Source: JAJDNS01 sp963578825
GTDB lineage: Bacteria > Acidobacteriota > Vicinamibacteria > Fen-336
Length of the DNA stretch: 64,000 bases
Reading direction: 5' to 3'
Assembly: GCA_963578825.1 (NCBI GenBank)
Contig: CAUZDW010000017.1
Location: 1-64,000, forward strand
The notes beneath the pieces were generated by a model, which was not told the DNA's origin, searched no databases, and was given only the letters and a program-made list of their open reading frames with translations. Both the position numbers and the translations under genes were made by a program. Of the stretch, positions 1 through 7,629 are shown one piece after another (the first letter of the stretch is position 1; the number at the start of each line of letters is the position of its first letter).

Positions 1-132
1 GACCTCGCGCGAAAGCTCATGCGCTACATAAAGCGCTACAACCTCCAGCCCAAGCCGATCAAGTGGAGCTACTCCGATCCCTCCCACAGAATCAATATCT
101 ACGGTTCCGATTCAGTCGTTACGGGCAACTAG
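1..132 (+). CDS. IS630-family transposase, C-terminal fragment (5' end outside window)
   Basis: The first 43 codons are open in frame 1 and end at TAG. The peptide contains LMRYIKRYN and IKWSYSDPSHRI, which match the extreme C-terminus of IS630-type DDE transposases, where a [K/R]-W-x-Y-x-DP-x-[R/H]-RI tail is typical. The start lies outside the window, so it cannot be told whether the element is intact. The next gene's ribosome binding site begins about 30 bp downstream, and no terminal inverted repeat could be recognised in that gap. Confidence 0.6.
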   Translation, partial: DLARKLMRYIKRYNLQPKPIKWSYSDPSHRINIYGSDSVVTGN

Positions 133-171
133 GTTTCGCGTCGGCGGCCTGAGGCCAGCGAGGAGGGAGAA

Positions 172-861
172 GTGAAGATCCTCGTCATCGACATCGGTGG
201 AAACAGCGTCAAGCTCCTGGCGAGCGGTCATCGCGTGCCGCGGAAGGTCCCCTCCGGGCCCGATCTCACGCCGGCCCGCATGATGGCCGGTATCAAGAAA
301 GCGATTCCCGACTGGAAGTGGGACGTGGTGACCATCGGGTACCCGGGCTCGGTGAGAGGCGGTCTGCCGGTCTTGGAGCCCAAGAACCTCGGGAGGGGCT
401 GGATCCGCTACAACTACCGGCGCGCCTTCGGCAAGCCGGTTCGCATCATCAACGACGCAGCCATGCAGGCACTCGGGAGCTACAAGGGCGGCCGCATGCT
501 CTTCCTCGGGCTCGGGACGGGTCTCGGTGGTGCCCTCGTCCTGGAAGGCCTGGTCCAACCCCTCGAGATTGCCCACCTCTCGTACCGCGACGGGCTCACC
601 TACGAGGGGTTCCTCGGCAAGCGAGGACAGAGCCGAGTGGGCAAGAAGCAATGGCGCAAGACGGTCGGCGAGATCGTCGGCGCCCTGTACGAGGCCTTCC
701 AGGTGGACGAGGTCGTGCTGGGTGGCGGCAACGCAAAGCAGCTCAAGGGGCTCCCTCCGCACGCGCGACTGGGCGACAACAACAACGCCTTCGCCGGCGG
801 CTTTCGACTTTGGAAGGACCCCTTGGCCGGGAAGCGGAGCCGCCGTCCGATGCGGAAGTAG
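172..861 (+). CDS. ROK-family sugar kinase, polyphosphate glucokinase-like
   Basis: This is a 229-residue cytoplasmic kinase of the ROK/actin-like ATPase fold, probably phosphorylating glucose with ATP or polyphosphate. Visible motifs are the phosphate-1 loop IDIGGNSVK near residue 6, GYPG near residue 56, the catalytic-aspartate segment INDAAMQALG near residue 90, the phosphate-2 loop LGLGTGLGGALV near residue 113, and LGGGNAKQL near residue 183. The GTG start is chosen because AGGAGGGA lies a few bases upstream. The protein is shorter than many PpgK enzymes and lacks the Cys-rich zinc motif of classical ROK glucokinases, which fits the PpgK-like branch. The substrate is inferred, not shown. 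Confidence 0.75.
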   Translation: MKILVIDIGGNSVKLLASGHRVPRKVPSGPDLTPARMMAGIKKAIPDWKWDVVTIGYPGSVRGGLPVLEPKNLGRGWIRYNYRRAFGKPVRIINDAAMQALGSYKGGRMLFLGLGTGLGGALVLEGLVQPLEIAHLSYRDGLTYEGFLGKRGQSRVGKKQWRKTVGEIVGALYEAFQVDEVVLGGGNAKQLKGLPPHARLGDNNNAFAGGFRLWKDPLAGKRSRRPMRK

Positions 862-1022
862 ACCTCGAAGGACGCCGCCGCACCCTGCGCCCTGGACCGG
901 CTCGGCGGCTGCCCGCTGAGAGCCGACGTCTCTGGAAGCGGTTGCGGGAAGAAGCCTGACGTCAAGCCCGCGTGCTAACCTAGCGCCCCTGGTGCGGGTT
1001 GGCCGCGCCGCCCCTCGCTCGC

Positions 1023-2210
1023 ATGTTCCTGCCCATCTCCGACGCACCGAACCCGCGTGGGGTGGCGTTTGCGACGTGGGCCCTCATCGCCCTCAACGTC
1101 GCGGCGTTTCTCCTGATCAACGTCCCCCTCGGGCAGCAGCGGGCGGACGTGAGCGACCCGGAGTTCCAGGCGTACGTCGAGTTCCTGTCGCAGCGCGTCC
1201 AGGGCCAGGCGAGCCTCACTGAGATCGCCCGCCAGACCACCGCCTACGACCTGTTCGTCTTCAAGCACGGATACCGGCCGGCGCAGGGGTCGATCGCGGA
1301 TCTCTTGTTTGCCATGTTCCTGCACGGGGGCTTCATGCACCTGTTCGGCAACATGCTGTTCCTGTGGATTTACGGCGACAACGTCGAGCACCGCCTCGGT
1401 TCGGCGCCGTTCGTGTTCTGGTACCTCCTGACCGGGGTGGCGGCGACGCTCTTCCACGCGGCCGTCTTCTCGTCGTCGGACGTTCCGTTGGTCGGTGCCT
1501 CGGGAGCCATCTCGGGCGTCCTGGGGTTCTACTTCATCTGGTTTCCACGGAACACGGTGCGTGTGCTCGCCTTCCTGCCCCCGTTCCTGATGCAGGTCTT
1601 CCAGATCCCGGCTCGATTCGTCCTGGGTGTCTACCTCTTCCTCGACAACGTCGTTCCGTTCTTCCTTGCGGGGGAGGGCGGGGTCGCCTACGGGGCGCAC
1701 ATCGGCGGCTTCTTGGCCGGTGGAGCGGTGGCCTGGGTGATGGACCGTCGCGGAGCGAAGGCTCGGCCCCGCGACATCGGGGCGCCACAGGTGACGCCCA
1801 TCGGGGGACGGTCGGTCCACGAGGCCCTCGCTCGCGGCCAGTACGGCGAGGCGGCCTCGGAGTACTTCGCACTGCCCGCGGCAGCGGCACGAGGAGCCGT
1901 TTCGCCGGACGAGGCGGTGACGCTCGGCGCGTGGCTGCGCAAGAACGGACACGCGGACGCGGCGCTGGTTCTGCTGCGGCGCGTGGTGCGGGACACGCCC
2001 CGGGGGAAGGGCCTCGCGGAGGTGTACGCTGAAGCGGGCTTCATCCTGCTCGAGGACAAGCGCGAGGCGACCGCAGCCTACCAGTACCTCCTGACCGCCC
2101 TCGAGCTGGGTCCGAAGCCGGAGACCGCCGCGGAGATCCGCCGCGAGCTCGCCGCCATCGAGGGCCTGCAGAAGCGCGACGTGGGCCGGCTCCGCTCACC
2201 CCCGCGGTAG
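1023..2210 (+). CDS. Rhomboid-family intramembrane serine protease with C-terminal helical extension
   Basis: The protein is predicted to cleave transmembrane substrates within the bilayer. The first membrane segment follows NPRGVAFATWALIALNV. The loop and helix around MFLHGGFMHLFGNMLFLW is the conserved rhomboid HxxxN-like region. The catalytic serine lies in GASGAISG and the catalytic histidine in GAHIGGFLAGG, both intact. After about residue 245 comes a soluble region of about 150 residues rich in Ala and Leu, resembling TPR-like helices, which may recruit substrates. The ATG at 1023 is preferred over an in-frame TTG 24 bases upstream because it begins the conserved N-terminus. The gene ends 5 bp before the convergent neighbour. 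Confidence 0.88.
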   Translation: MFLPISDAPNPRGVAFATWALIALNVAAFLLINVPLGQQRADVSDPEFQAYVEFLSQRVQGQASLTEIARQTTAYDLFVFKHGYRPAQGSIADLLFAMFLHGGFMHLFGNMLFLWIYGDNVEHRLGSAPFVFWYLLTGVAATLFHAAVFSSSDVPLVGASGAISGVLGFYFIWFPRNTVRVLAFLPPFLMQVFQIPARFVLGVYLFLDNVVPFFLAGEGGVAYGAHIGGFLAGGAVAWVMDRRGAKARPRDIGAPQVTPIGGRSVHEALARGQYGEAASEYFALPAAAARGAVSPDEAVTLGAWLRKNGHADAALVLLRRVVRDTPRGKGLAEVYAEAGFILLEDKREATAAYQYLLTALELGPKPETAAEIRRELAAIEGLQKRDVGRLRSPPR

Positions 2211-2215
2211 CCCGA

Positions 2216-2683
2216 TCAGGCTCCCGAGGCGATCGACCCAAGGGCCGTGATGAGCAGCCCCCGGGCCCCATCCTGTATCCCGGGCTGCTGGCTCTCGCGC
2301 GGTCCGGCCACGTTGAGGATTGAGATCCCCGCTTGTTTTGCCCACTCCGTGATCCTCATCGGGTCCTGGTCCCGCGTGAGGTCCAGGATCAGGACCGGCC
2401 GTCCCTGGCCACGGGCGAGGGAGATCGTGAGGCCCGTTCCGCCACTCGGCCGGCCCCGTGTGAGAACGAGTGTGCCGTCGGAGTCCCGCACGTTCCGTTC
2501 GGTTCGCTGCCGGTAGTCCGCGCTCGGGGTCTCCCGGAGCGGATAGCGCGGATCGATCGGGCCGTCCTCGGCCAGCCGCCCCCGGGGACACCAGCCGCCA
2601 CAGGGCAGACCCAGGGCCAGCGCCGCATCGAGGGCGGCACGGTCCACCCCGGCCTGACCTCCGGAGACGAGTCGTTGGATCAC
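2216..2683 (-). CDS. SLOG-family putative molybdenum carrier protein
   Basis: This 155-residue cytoplasmic protein begins with a Rossmann-like glycine motif (LVSGGQAGVDRAALDAAL) followed by GGWCPRGRLAEDGPID. It also has NVRDSDGTLVLTRG and SGGTGLTISLA, the pattern of the putative molybdenum-carrier/SLOG family that binds nucleotides or nucleotide-derived ligands. The biochemical role of the family is poorly defined; molybdenum cofactor binding is known for an algal relative only. It starts at a GTG, runs convergently to the rhomboid gene and is divergent from tadA with about 40 bp between them, so the two share a promoter region. Confidence 0.75.
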   Translation of the reverse strand: MIQRLVSGGQAGVDRAALDAALALGLPCGGWCPRGRLAEDGPIDPRYPLRETPSADYRQRTERNVRDSDGTLVLTRGRPSGGTGLTISLARGQGRPVLILDLTRDQDPMRITEWAKQAGISILNVAGPRESQQPGIQDGARGLLITALGSIASGA

Positions 2684-2722
2684 GGTCTGCTATTGTGCCC
2701 CTGCTTCCGGACACACGAGGCC

Positions 2723-3196
2723 ATGTCACACGAAGCCATCTCACACGAAGAGTTCATGCGTCGGGCCCTCGCCGAGGCCCGCCGGGCCAGAGAGGCCGGA
2801 GAGGTGCCGGTCGGGTCGGTCGTCGTCTCGGCCGGCAAGGTGATCGGAGCCGGCTTCAACCAGCCCATCGGCACCCTCGATCCCACAGCCCACGCCGAGA
2901 TCGTGGCGCTGCGGGCCGCGGCCCGAGCCCAGGGCAACTACCGCCTGAGCGGGGCGTCACTCTACGCCACCGTCGAGCCCTGCCTCATGTGCCTGGGCGC
3001 CATCGTTCACGCCCGAATCGCCACCGTCATCTACGGTGTCCGGGACCCCAAGGGCGGGGCCATCCAATCGATCCTCGACCCGAGCACCCTGGCCCTCAAC
3101 CACCGCTTCGAGGCGGAGGAGGGCGTCCTCGCCGATGAGTGCCGCGACCTCCTCCAGGCGTTTTTCCGGCAGAAGCGAGCCTCGGCCAGCGACTGA
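2723..3196 (+). CDS. tadA: tRNA-specific adenosine-34 deaminase TadA
   Basis: TadA converts A34 to inosine in the wobble position of tRNA-Arg(ACG). The 157-residue protein shows the full zinc-dependent deaminase signature: HAEIVAL (zinc His plus catalytic Glu) near residue 55 and VEPCLMCLGAI (two zinc Cys) near residue 85. It ends in the usual basic helix with RQKR. The ATG is chosen because the deaminase fold begins about 10 residues later; the reading frame is also open far upstream, but that part has no similarity. Two tRNA genes follow directly downstream, a fitting neighbourhood though not evidence of an operon. Confidence 0.93.
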   Translation: MSHEAISHEEFMRRALAEARRAREAGEVPVGSVVVSAGKVIGAGFNQPIGTLDPTAHAEIVALRAAARAQGNYRLSGASLYATVEPCLMCLGAIVHARIATVIYGVRDPKGGAIQSILDPSTLALNHRFEAEEGVLADECRDLLQAFFRQKRASASD

Positions 3197-3263
3197 TCCC
3201 TCCGCGCAACCCCAGGCGGTTGAGGTAGAATTGGCGATTGTCTCGCCCTGTGAGGAGGAAAAC

Positions 3264-3353
<90 letters not shown>

Positions 3354-3381
3354 CTCGCCCACAGGACGCGGCTCGAACCAC

Positions 3382-3474
3382 GGAGAGATGCGAGAGTGGT
3401 TGAATCGGCGTGACTGGAAATCACGTGTAGGGGTAACCCCTCTACCGAGGGTTCGAATCCCTCTCTCTCCGCCA
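3382..3474 (+). tRNA. tRNA-Ser (anticodon GGA), integration target
   Basis: The acceptor stem GGAGAGA pairs with TCTCTCC, with discriminator G and encoded CCA. The anticodon loop CTGGAAA in a GTGA/TCAC stem reads UCC/UCU. The variable arm is a strong hairpin (TAGGGG/CCCCTCTA). Everything from the anticodon loop to one base past the CCA (62 bp) is repeated exactly at 6664-6725, so this gene carries the attachment site of the island that follows. The tRNA itself is intact, as expected when an element supplies a replacement 3' half. Confidence 0.97.
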
Positions 3475-3475
3475 C
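3414..3475 (+). repeat. Left attachment repeat (within tRNA-Ser GGA)
   Basis: This is a 62-bp perfect direct repeat with 6664-6725. It starts at the C of the anticodon loop CTGGAAA and ends one base after CCA. The identity stops abruptly on both sides (A versus T upstream, A versus C downstream), as expected for a site-specific crossover. Confidence 0.93.
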
Positions 3476-3618
3476 ATCAGTAGCTTACGGGCCTCGGCCT
3501 GAGTCCCCGGAAGCGTCCGCCTAGCAAAGCGATGGAGCTGACAGTCCAAAGTGTCGCTCCCCTTGCAAGAGAAGAACAAGGGTCGAGGCAGATCCACCGA
3601 AATCGAAGTGCCTATGTC

Positions 3619-5163
3619 CTAGCGGCGCGCGGCGAAGTCGGCGAGGGCGTGATTGAGCGGCTGCAGGGCAGCGAACGAGGTTCGGTAGACGCCGTCGAAC
3701 AGATCGTCATAGACCTCCGTCCAGGCTGGGTCGGGCTCGACCGTCTGGCGCGCCGCCGCGAGCGGCGCCAGCGCCGCCTCGAGACTGCCGAACACACCAG
3801 CGGCAAGGCCGGCGAGGACCGCCGCACCGACGCTCGTGCCCTCCTGGTGTGCCGGCAAGATCAAGGGGCGGCCGTAGAGGCTTGCCTTGATCTTCAGCAA
3901 CAGCTCGTTCTGGACGTTCCCGCCGATCACCCGGATGTCCTGGACCGGCGCCGCCCCGGGCAAGGACAGCATGCCCTCGAGGCCAAGCCGCGCCTCGCAG
4001 GCCAGCCCTTCGAGCAGCGCTCGAAACAGGGCGCCGCGATTGGCGTCCGCGGTCAGGCCAAGGAACGCACCGCGGGCTCTTGCGTCTGGGTTCGGCATGG
4101 CACTGCGGCGAAGATGCGGCGTGAAGCACAGACCGCCACTGCCCGGCGGGTGCGCCTCGGCTTCGGTGATCAGCGTGGCGTGGGCGGCGCCCTCGGCGAA
4201 GGTGCGCCGGAACCACTCGATCGCCCCGCCGGAGAAATACATGCCGCCCATCAGGTAGAAGAACGGGTCCTTGATGGCCACGGCTCCCTGGCCGTAGCCA
4301 CGCGACAGCACCAGCGGATCGAACTGGGGCGCCCCGGTCGGCAGGTAGAGCGCCTCCGCCGTGCCCATCGAATCGAGCAGGGTGCCCGGCCGCACGGCGC
4401 CTGCCGCGATGGCACCGCACACATGATCGTGGCCTCCGGTGCCGACGGCGACCCCCGGCGGCAGGCCGAGCTCGGCCGCGACGTCCCGTCGCACCGTGCC
4501 GATAGCCACCCCACTTGCCGTGAGTGGCGCCAACATTGATGGCTCGATATCGACGGCGGCGAGGATCTCCTCCGACCACTCACGACGCCCGAGATCGAGC
4601 GCCAGGGTGCGCGAGGCCAGCGAGTAGTCGGTCGCCGCCTCGCCCGAGAGGCGAAACGCGATCCAATCGGCGATGTTGAGCCAACGCACCGTGGCGGCGA
4701 ACGCCTCGGGCGCGTTGGCCCTGAGCCACAGCAGCTTGCACAGGCCGTACTCCGGCTCAGCGCGCATGCCGGTAATCTCGAAAATCCGCTGCTCCCCCAA
4801 CTGCTCCCGCATGTGGCGCGCTTCGGCGGCGGCGCGCCCGTCGAACCACGCGATGGCGTTGTGCGTGGGCCGGCCGTTCGCGTCGATCGGCACCGCGGAT
4901 TCGCCGACGCTGGCGACAGCGATTCCGGCGATCGGCGCGCCAGCCGGCGCCGCGGCAACGACCTGACTCAACGTCGTCGCGGCGGCTTGCCACAGGGCTT
5001 CCGGCTCATAATCGACTTGGCCGTTCGCCCGTTTGAGGGACGGCGTCGGCACGGCGGCGCGCGCCACCTCGTTGTAGCGCGCGTCGAACACGAGTGCGCG
5101 GACGCTGCCGGTGCCGACGTCGAGGCCGATCAGCAGCGGCGGTTCAGTGTTCTTTTCGCTCAA
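3619..5163 (-). CDS. FGGY-family carbohydrate kinase
   Basis: This 514-residue sugar kinase has the two-lobed FGGY/actin fold. Its motifs are LIGLDVGTGSVRALVFD at the N-terminus, AIAWFDGRA near residue 105, the second-lobe GTGGHDHVCGAIAAG near residue 243, DSMGTAEA, and the adenosine-binding RVIGGNVQNELLLKIKA near residue 415. The exact sugar cannot be read; xylulose, ribulose or AI-2-like polyols are possible. It starts at a TTG that overlaps the stop of the upstream aldolase by four bases (TTGA), so the two are translationally coupled and probably act in sequence on one sugar. The gene lies inside the tRNA-Ser island. Confidence 0.88.
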   Translation of the reverse strand: MSEKNTEPPLLIGLDVGTGSVRALVFDARYNEVARAAVPTPSLKRANGQVDYEPEALWQAAATTLSQVVAAAPAGAPIAGIAVASVGESAVPIDANGRPTHNAIAWFDGRAAAEARHMREQLGEQRIFEITGMRAEPEYGLCKLLWLRANAPEAFAATVRWLNIADWIAFRLSGEAATDYSLASRTLALDLGRREWSEEILAAVDIEPSMLAPLTASGVAIGTVRRDVAAELGLPPGVAVGTGGHDHVCGAIAAGAVRPGTLLDSMGTAEALYLPTGAPQFDPLVLSRGYGQGAVAIKDPFFYLMGGMYFSGGAIEWFRRTFAEGAAHATLITEAEAHPPGSGGLCFTPHLRRSAMPNPDARARGAFLGLTADANRGALFRALLEGLACEARLGLEGMLSLPGAAPVQDIRVIGGNVQNELLLKIKASLYGRPLILPAHQEGTSVGAAVLAGLAAGVFGSLEAALAPLAAARQTVEPDPAWTEVYDDLFDGVYRTSFAALQPLNHALADFAARR

Positions 5164-5930
5164 CTAGCGAGGGCGTCAGCGACCAACGCGTGGTCGTGGA
5201 TGACTGCACGCAACGCCCGCATGACGCGCGCCGGGTCCGGGTTCTGCCAGATGTTGCGGCCGAACACGACGCCGCGGCCACCCGCGGTTACGGAGCCGTG
5301 GACGACCTCTAGCGCCGCTTCGAGCGTATCCATCTTCGCCCCGCCGGCGATCAGCACCGGCGCCGGACAGCCGGCCGTCACTTTGCCGAATGTCTCGGGG
5401 CTGCCAGTGTAGTAGGTCTTCACGAAGTCGGCGCCGAGTTCGAACGCGATGCGGGACGCCGACGCCATGGCGTCGGCGTCCATGGGGTCGGGAATACCCG
5501 GGCAGGGGCACGGCAGGGCTTCGACCATCACCGGCAGGCCATCCGCCGCGCATTCGCTCACCACTCGGCCGACGATCTCGAACGTGGTCGTTTCAACCGG
5601 CGCGCCCATGAACGCCATGAGGCAAACACCGTCGACGCCGAGCCGACGCGCGTCTTCGATTGAGTGGTAGAGCTTCCACTCCTCGGCTTTCAGCCATTCG
5701 GCGGCAAACACGCTTGGCCCGCCGTCGAGACGCAGAAACGTCGGGATGCGGCCGATCAAGCGGTCGCCATAGTGCTTGACGACGCCGTAGGACGTCATGA
5801 TCGCATCGGCCCCGTCGAGGATCTTGTCGAGGACCGCGCCGGGATCTTCCAGCCCGGGTGTGACGCCAAGGGTCTGCGCGTGGTCCATGGCGACGACCAG
5901 CGCTTTGTCCCCCAGTTTCAGTCTTGCCAT
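5160..5930 (-). CDS. DeoC/LacD/LsrF-type class I aldolase
   Basis: This 256-residue TIM-barrel aldolase belongs to the family that includes LsrF and DhnA-type fructose-bisphosphate aldolases. MDHAQTLG near residue 15 is the characteristic first-strand motif, and the Schiff-base lysine is in ADFVKTYYTGS near residue 165. LIAGGAKMD and GRGVVFGRNIWQ form the phosphate-binding end of the barrel. It starts at ATG with AGGAGAG about 7 bases upstream and is the promoter-proximal gene of the two-gene operon with the FGGY kinase. By analogy with lsrK/lsrF the pair could phosphorylate and then cleave a short sugar; that analogy is inference. Confidence 0.85.
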   Translation of the reverse strand: MARLKLGDKALVVAMDHAQTLGVTPGLEDPGAVLDKILDGADAIMTSYGVVKHYGDRLIGRIPTFLRLDGGPSVFAAEWLKAEEWKLYHSIEDARRLGVDGVCLMAFMGAPVETTTFEIVGRVVSECAADGLPVMVEALPCPCPGIPDPMDADAMASASRIAFELGADFVKTYYTGSPETFGKVTAGCPAPVLIAGGAKMDTLEAALEVVHGSVTAGGRGVVFGRNIWQNPDPARVMRALRAVIHDHALVADALAS

Positions 5931-6004
5931 CGGATCTCTCCTGCCGGCACGCCCTTCGAGCTTCTCTCAGCCAGCCCGGCGCACCCCGCGAGCCGCCCGT
6001 TTGA

Positions 6005-6030
6005 CTCATTAATTCGATCTCGATTATAAG
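6005..6030 (-). promoter_or_regulatory. AT-rich promoter/operator candidate for the aldolase-kinase operon
   Basis: In a GC-rich setting, this short AT-rich block contains a perfect TATAAT on the minus strand (6028-6023) inside an imperfect palindrome (ATAATCGA next to TCGAATTAAT). ROK-family repressors bind similar AT-rich palindromes, and a ROK fragment lies right beside it. No good -35 hexamer was seen. Confidence 0.4.
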
Positions 6031-6043
6031 GGCCCATTGTTGG

Positions 6044-6165
6044 CTACTCTACCGCAGCCGCAGCGGCTATGCCGGCGAGATCGGCCACTATCTCAGCGTA
6101 CGGCGGGGCAACCCCTGCCGCGGCGCCGCGCCCAGCTGTCTTGAGACGTACGCCTCGGTTGACAC
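6044..6165 (+). pseudogene. Fragment of a ROK-family transcriptional repressor
   Basis: A short stretch in plus-strand frame 2 translates to LLYRSRSGYAGEIGHYLS followed by NPCRGAAPSCLETYAS. This matches the ROK zinc-site signature, where SGYAGEIGH is followed by a C-x-C-G-x2-GCLE motif and then TYAS. Only about 40 residues remain. One zinc cysteine of the C-x-C pair is lost, there is no start codon, and both flanks are unrelated. It is best read as the fossil of the sugar-responsive repressor that once controlled the neighbouring kinase, aldolase and transporter genes. Confidence 0.6.
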
Positions 6166-6220
6166 GACGTTTGACCGCGGGGGCACAGCGGCCAGTCGGC
6201 TCGGCAGATGAGGATGGGCA

Positions 6221-6475
6221 ATGAACAGGCCTCTTTCCAGGATGCTCGGTGCGGCCGCCCTGGCAGGCGTCGCTGTGACGGGGCTGGGCAGCACGGACGC
6301 TGCAGCTCAGGACAAGCTCCGGATCGCGCTGATCCCTGGCCTGACGACCGACGTGTTTTACATCACGATGCGCAAGGGTGCCCAGGCAGCGGCCGATAAC
6401 CTGGGTGTCGAGTTGATCTTCCAGGGCGCGCCAGAGTTCAACCCGACTTCGCTGGTTCCGGCGAGTCCTGGCGAA
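6221..6475 (+). pseudogene. Truncated periplasmic sugar-binding protein (ABC transporter, RbsB/LsrB type)
   Basis: An ATG with a weak upstream AGGATG opens a reading frame with a clear signal peptide (basic MNRPLSR, hydrophobic LGAAALAGVAVTGLG, cleavage near DAAAQ). It continues with RIALIPGLTTDVFYITMRKG and AAADNLGVELIFQG, typical of the first strand and helix of Peripla_BP_4 sugar-binding proteins. Similarity ends after about residue 80, and the frame then runs through unrelated sequence across the right repeat to 6886. A full protein would be about 320 residues, and no permease or ATPase gene follows. The gene was cut when the island was deleted or inserted. Confidence 0.7.
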
Positions 6476-6663
6476 GTGTGCTCGCAAGCCCTCGATGTCC
6501 TTGACGCTAGAGGTGTGCATTGGGAGCGTGGTTGTGGCTGCTACCACGCTGCTACCCATTCACCCGGCCTGAGCGGGCCTCAGCCGTGTCGTCCTCATCG
6601 TCGGTCTCGTCGTCATAGCAAGTTAGGTGGGGTGGGGTCGTGTCAGGTAGAGGAGGCTTCGAT

Positions 6664-6725
6664 CTGGAAATCACGTGTAGGGGTAACCCCTCTACCGAGG
6701 GTTCGAATCCCTCTCTCTCCGCCAC
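6664..6725 (+). repeat. Right attachment repeat (tRNA-Ser 3' half)
   Basis: This is an exact 62-bp copy of 3414-3475, made of the anticodon loop to CCA half of tRNA-Ser(GGA) without its 5' half. It is not a functional tRNA gene. It marks the distal end of the island. Confidence 0.93.
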
Positions 6726-7086
6726 CATTGCCGCATAAGTGCATGAATATACAGCAAGTATGTTGCGTCGATGGCTGCACATACCGCATTTCATCCCACA
6801 TTCTGAAAAGCTTGCGGCGCCTGCCGATCCTCCCGCTCTTTGGGCTTCCCCTCGGTGGGAAAGACTCCTCTGAGCGCCTCTGTTAGCCTCAGGAGCCACG
6901 CAGGCGGGATCTACTCCGTGGTCAGTCTGGCAGGACCCCACGCTGCTGCCGCCACGCAGCCACGCGCAAGGCGGTCTCGCCGCCGGCCTCTCAGAGTTGC
7001 GCCGTCAACAGCTCCCAGACGATCAGCGCGGCGTGGTCGTCCAGCGTGCTCCATCCCAGCAGTTTGCCGGTCCTGGGAGCACCGGG
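6726..7086. other. Non-coding degraded stretch next to the island
   Basis: No reading frame here has convincing coding character on either strand, and no RNA or repeat was recognised. Base composition is locally less GC-rich just after the right repeat. It is probably decayed mobile DNA between the island end and the transposase remnant. Confidence 0.5.
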
Positions 7087-7173
7087 GGGCGCTCGCTCCG
7101 CACCACCCCCGAGATGGCTGGCGTCACCGACAAGCTTTGGGAAAGGTCTGATATGGTCGCGCTGTTGGACTAA
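7087..7173 (+). pseudogene. C-terminal remnant of a DDE transposase
   Basis: The last codons before a TAA read LRTTPEMAGVTDKLW followed by MVALLD. This resembles the shared tail of several IS transposases, where LR-x-TPAMxAG[V/I]TD-x-[V/L]W precedes a short hydrophobic end. Only about 28 codons are recognisable and the family cannot be assigned with confidence. Together with the IS630 end at the start of the window, it shows past transposon traffic. Confidence 0.45.
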
Positions 7174-7625
7174 CAAACGAGAGCCGAACCGAGACAAGGG
7201 GGACCACGATGGAAGCTCAAATCGACCAAGATAAGCTCATAGCGATGCGGAATCTCTTGAACGAAGGTGGATTTACGCGATTTCATCGTATTGAAGGGCT
7301 CGAACACCCTTTCAACGCGTACTACGAAGCGCGTCCCTAGAGTAATTGGCGTCCCGGCCGGGACGGAAAGGACGGCGGCGGCCCGCTCTCGCCTCGTTTC
7401 CTCGGAGAAGCTCCCATGCTTCCATCTGGCCCGCCGAGAGCGGGCGAGGCCCTCGGGCGTGCGCGGTCCGGTGCTGCGGCCTCCGTGCATACGACAGCGT
7501 CGCTTCCCACGGATAGCCGGGGCTAGGCAGGCTCTACCGCTCCGCGTGCGAGCGCCGCAGCGGGGAGCCGTCGAGGGGTCGCCGGAGGGGTTGCCCTTGA
7601 GTAGGTGCCCGCGCCGGGAGTTCAT
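7170..7625 (-). CDS. HGGxSTG-domain protein of unknown function (copy 1)
   Basis: The recognisable part is the N-terminal 85 residues: CGARTRSGRACLAPA, then RRCRMHGGRSTGPRTPEGL and RRARWKHGSFS. This is the HGG-x-STGP[R/K]T-x-EGL family, small basic proteins often seen near mobile elements, with no established function. The region after about residue 95 has no family similarity. It lies antisense to a short plus-strand frame (7209-7340), so the true protein may be shorter. The ATG at 7625 lies just after the stop of a second copy, making a tandem pair. It may bind nucleic acid, given the basic Cys-containing N-terminus; that is inference. Confidence 0.55.
   Translation of the reverse strand: MNSRRGHLLKGNPSGDPSTAPRCGARTRSGRACLAPAIRGKRRCRMHGGRSTGPRTPEGLARSRRARWKHGSFSEETRRERAAAVLSVPAGTPITLGTRFVVRVERVFEPFNTMKSRKSTFVQEIPHRYELILVDLSFHRGPPCLGSALVC
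7209..7340 (+). CDS. Small hypothetical protein, 43 residues
   Basis: An ATG preceded by an AAGGGGGA-like ribosome binding site opens 43 codons ending at TAG. The peptide (MEAQIDQDKLIAMRNLL at the start, FNAYYEARP at the end) is less GC-biased in codon choice than its neighbours, suggesting foreign origin. I do not recognise it. It could be the start of a gene cut short, since a GC-rich inverted repeat (GGGACGC...GCGTCCC-like) follows. It conflicts with the C-terminal third of the antisense HGG frame; only one of the two is likely real. Confidence 0.3.
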   Translation: MEAQIDQDKLIAMRNLLNEGGFTRFHRIEGLEHPFNAYYEARP

Positions 7626-7629
7626 GGGA

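Larger units (their letters stand above)
3414..6725. mobile_element. Small tRNA-Ser-integrated genomic island (remnant)
   Basis: The interval is bounded by two perfect 62-bp direct repeats of the tRNA-Ser(GGA) 3' half, the hallmark of tyrosine-integrase-mediated insertion. Inside are an FGGY kinase, an LsrF/DeoC-type aldolase, a decayed ROK-type repressor fragment and a sugar-binding protein truncated before the right repeat. No integrase is visible, so the element is probably a deletion remnant that can no longer move alone. The cargo suggests a carbohydrate import and breakdown cassette of a kind common in Proteobacteria; the donor is inferred only from gene content. Confidence 0.8.

Noticed and set aside
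2470..3138. Arg/Pro-rich plus-strand frame across the SLOG-tadA divergent region
   Set aside because: It is a shifted reading of tadA and the antisense of the SLOG gene, both of which have clear family motifs.
6664..6725. A third tRNA-Ser gene
   Set aside because: Only the 3' half is present; there is no 5' acceptor strand or D-arm. It is an attachment-site duplicate.
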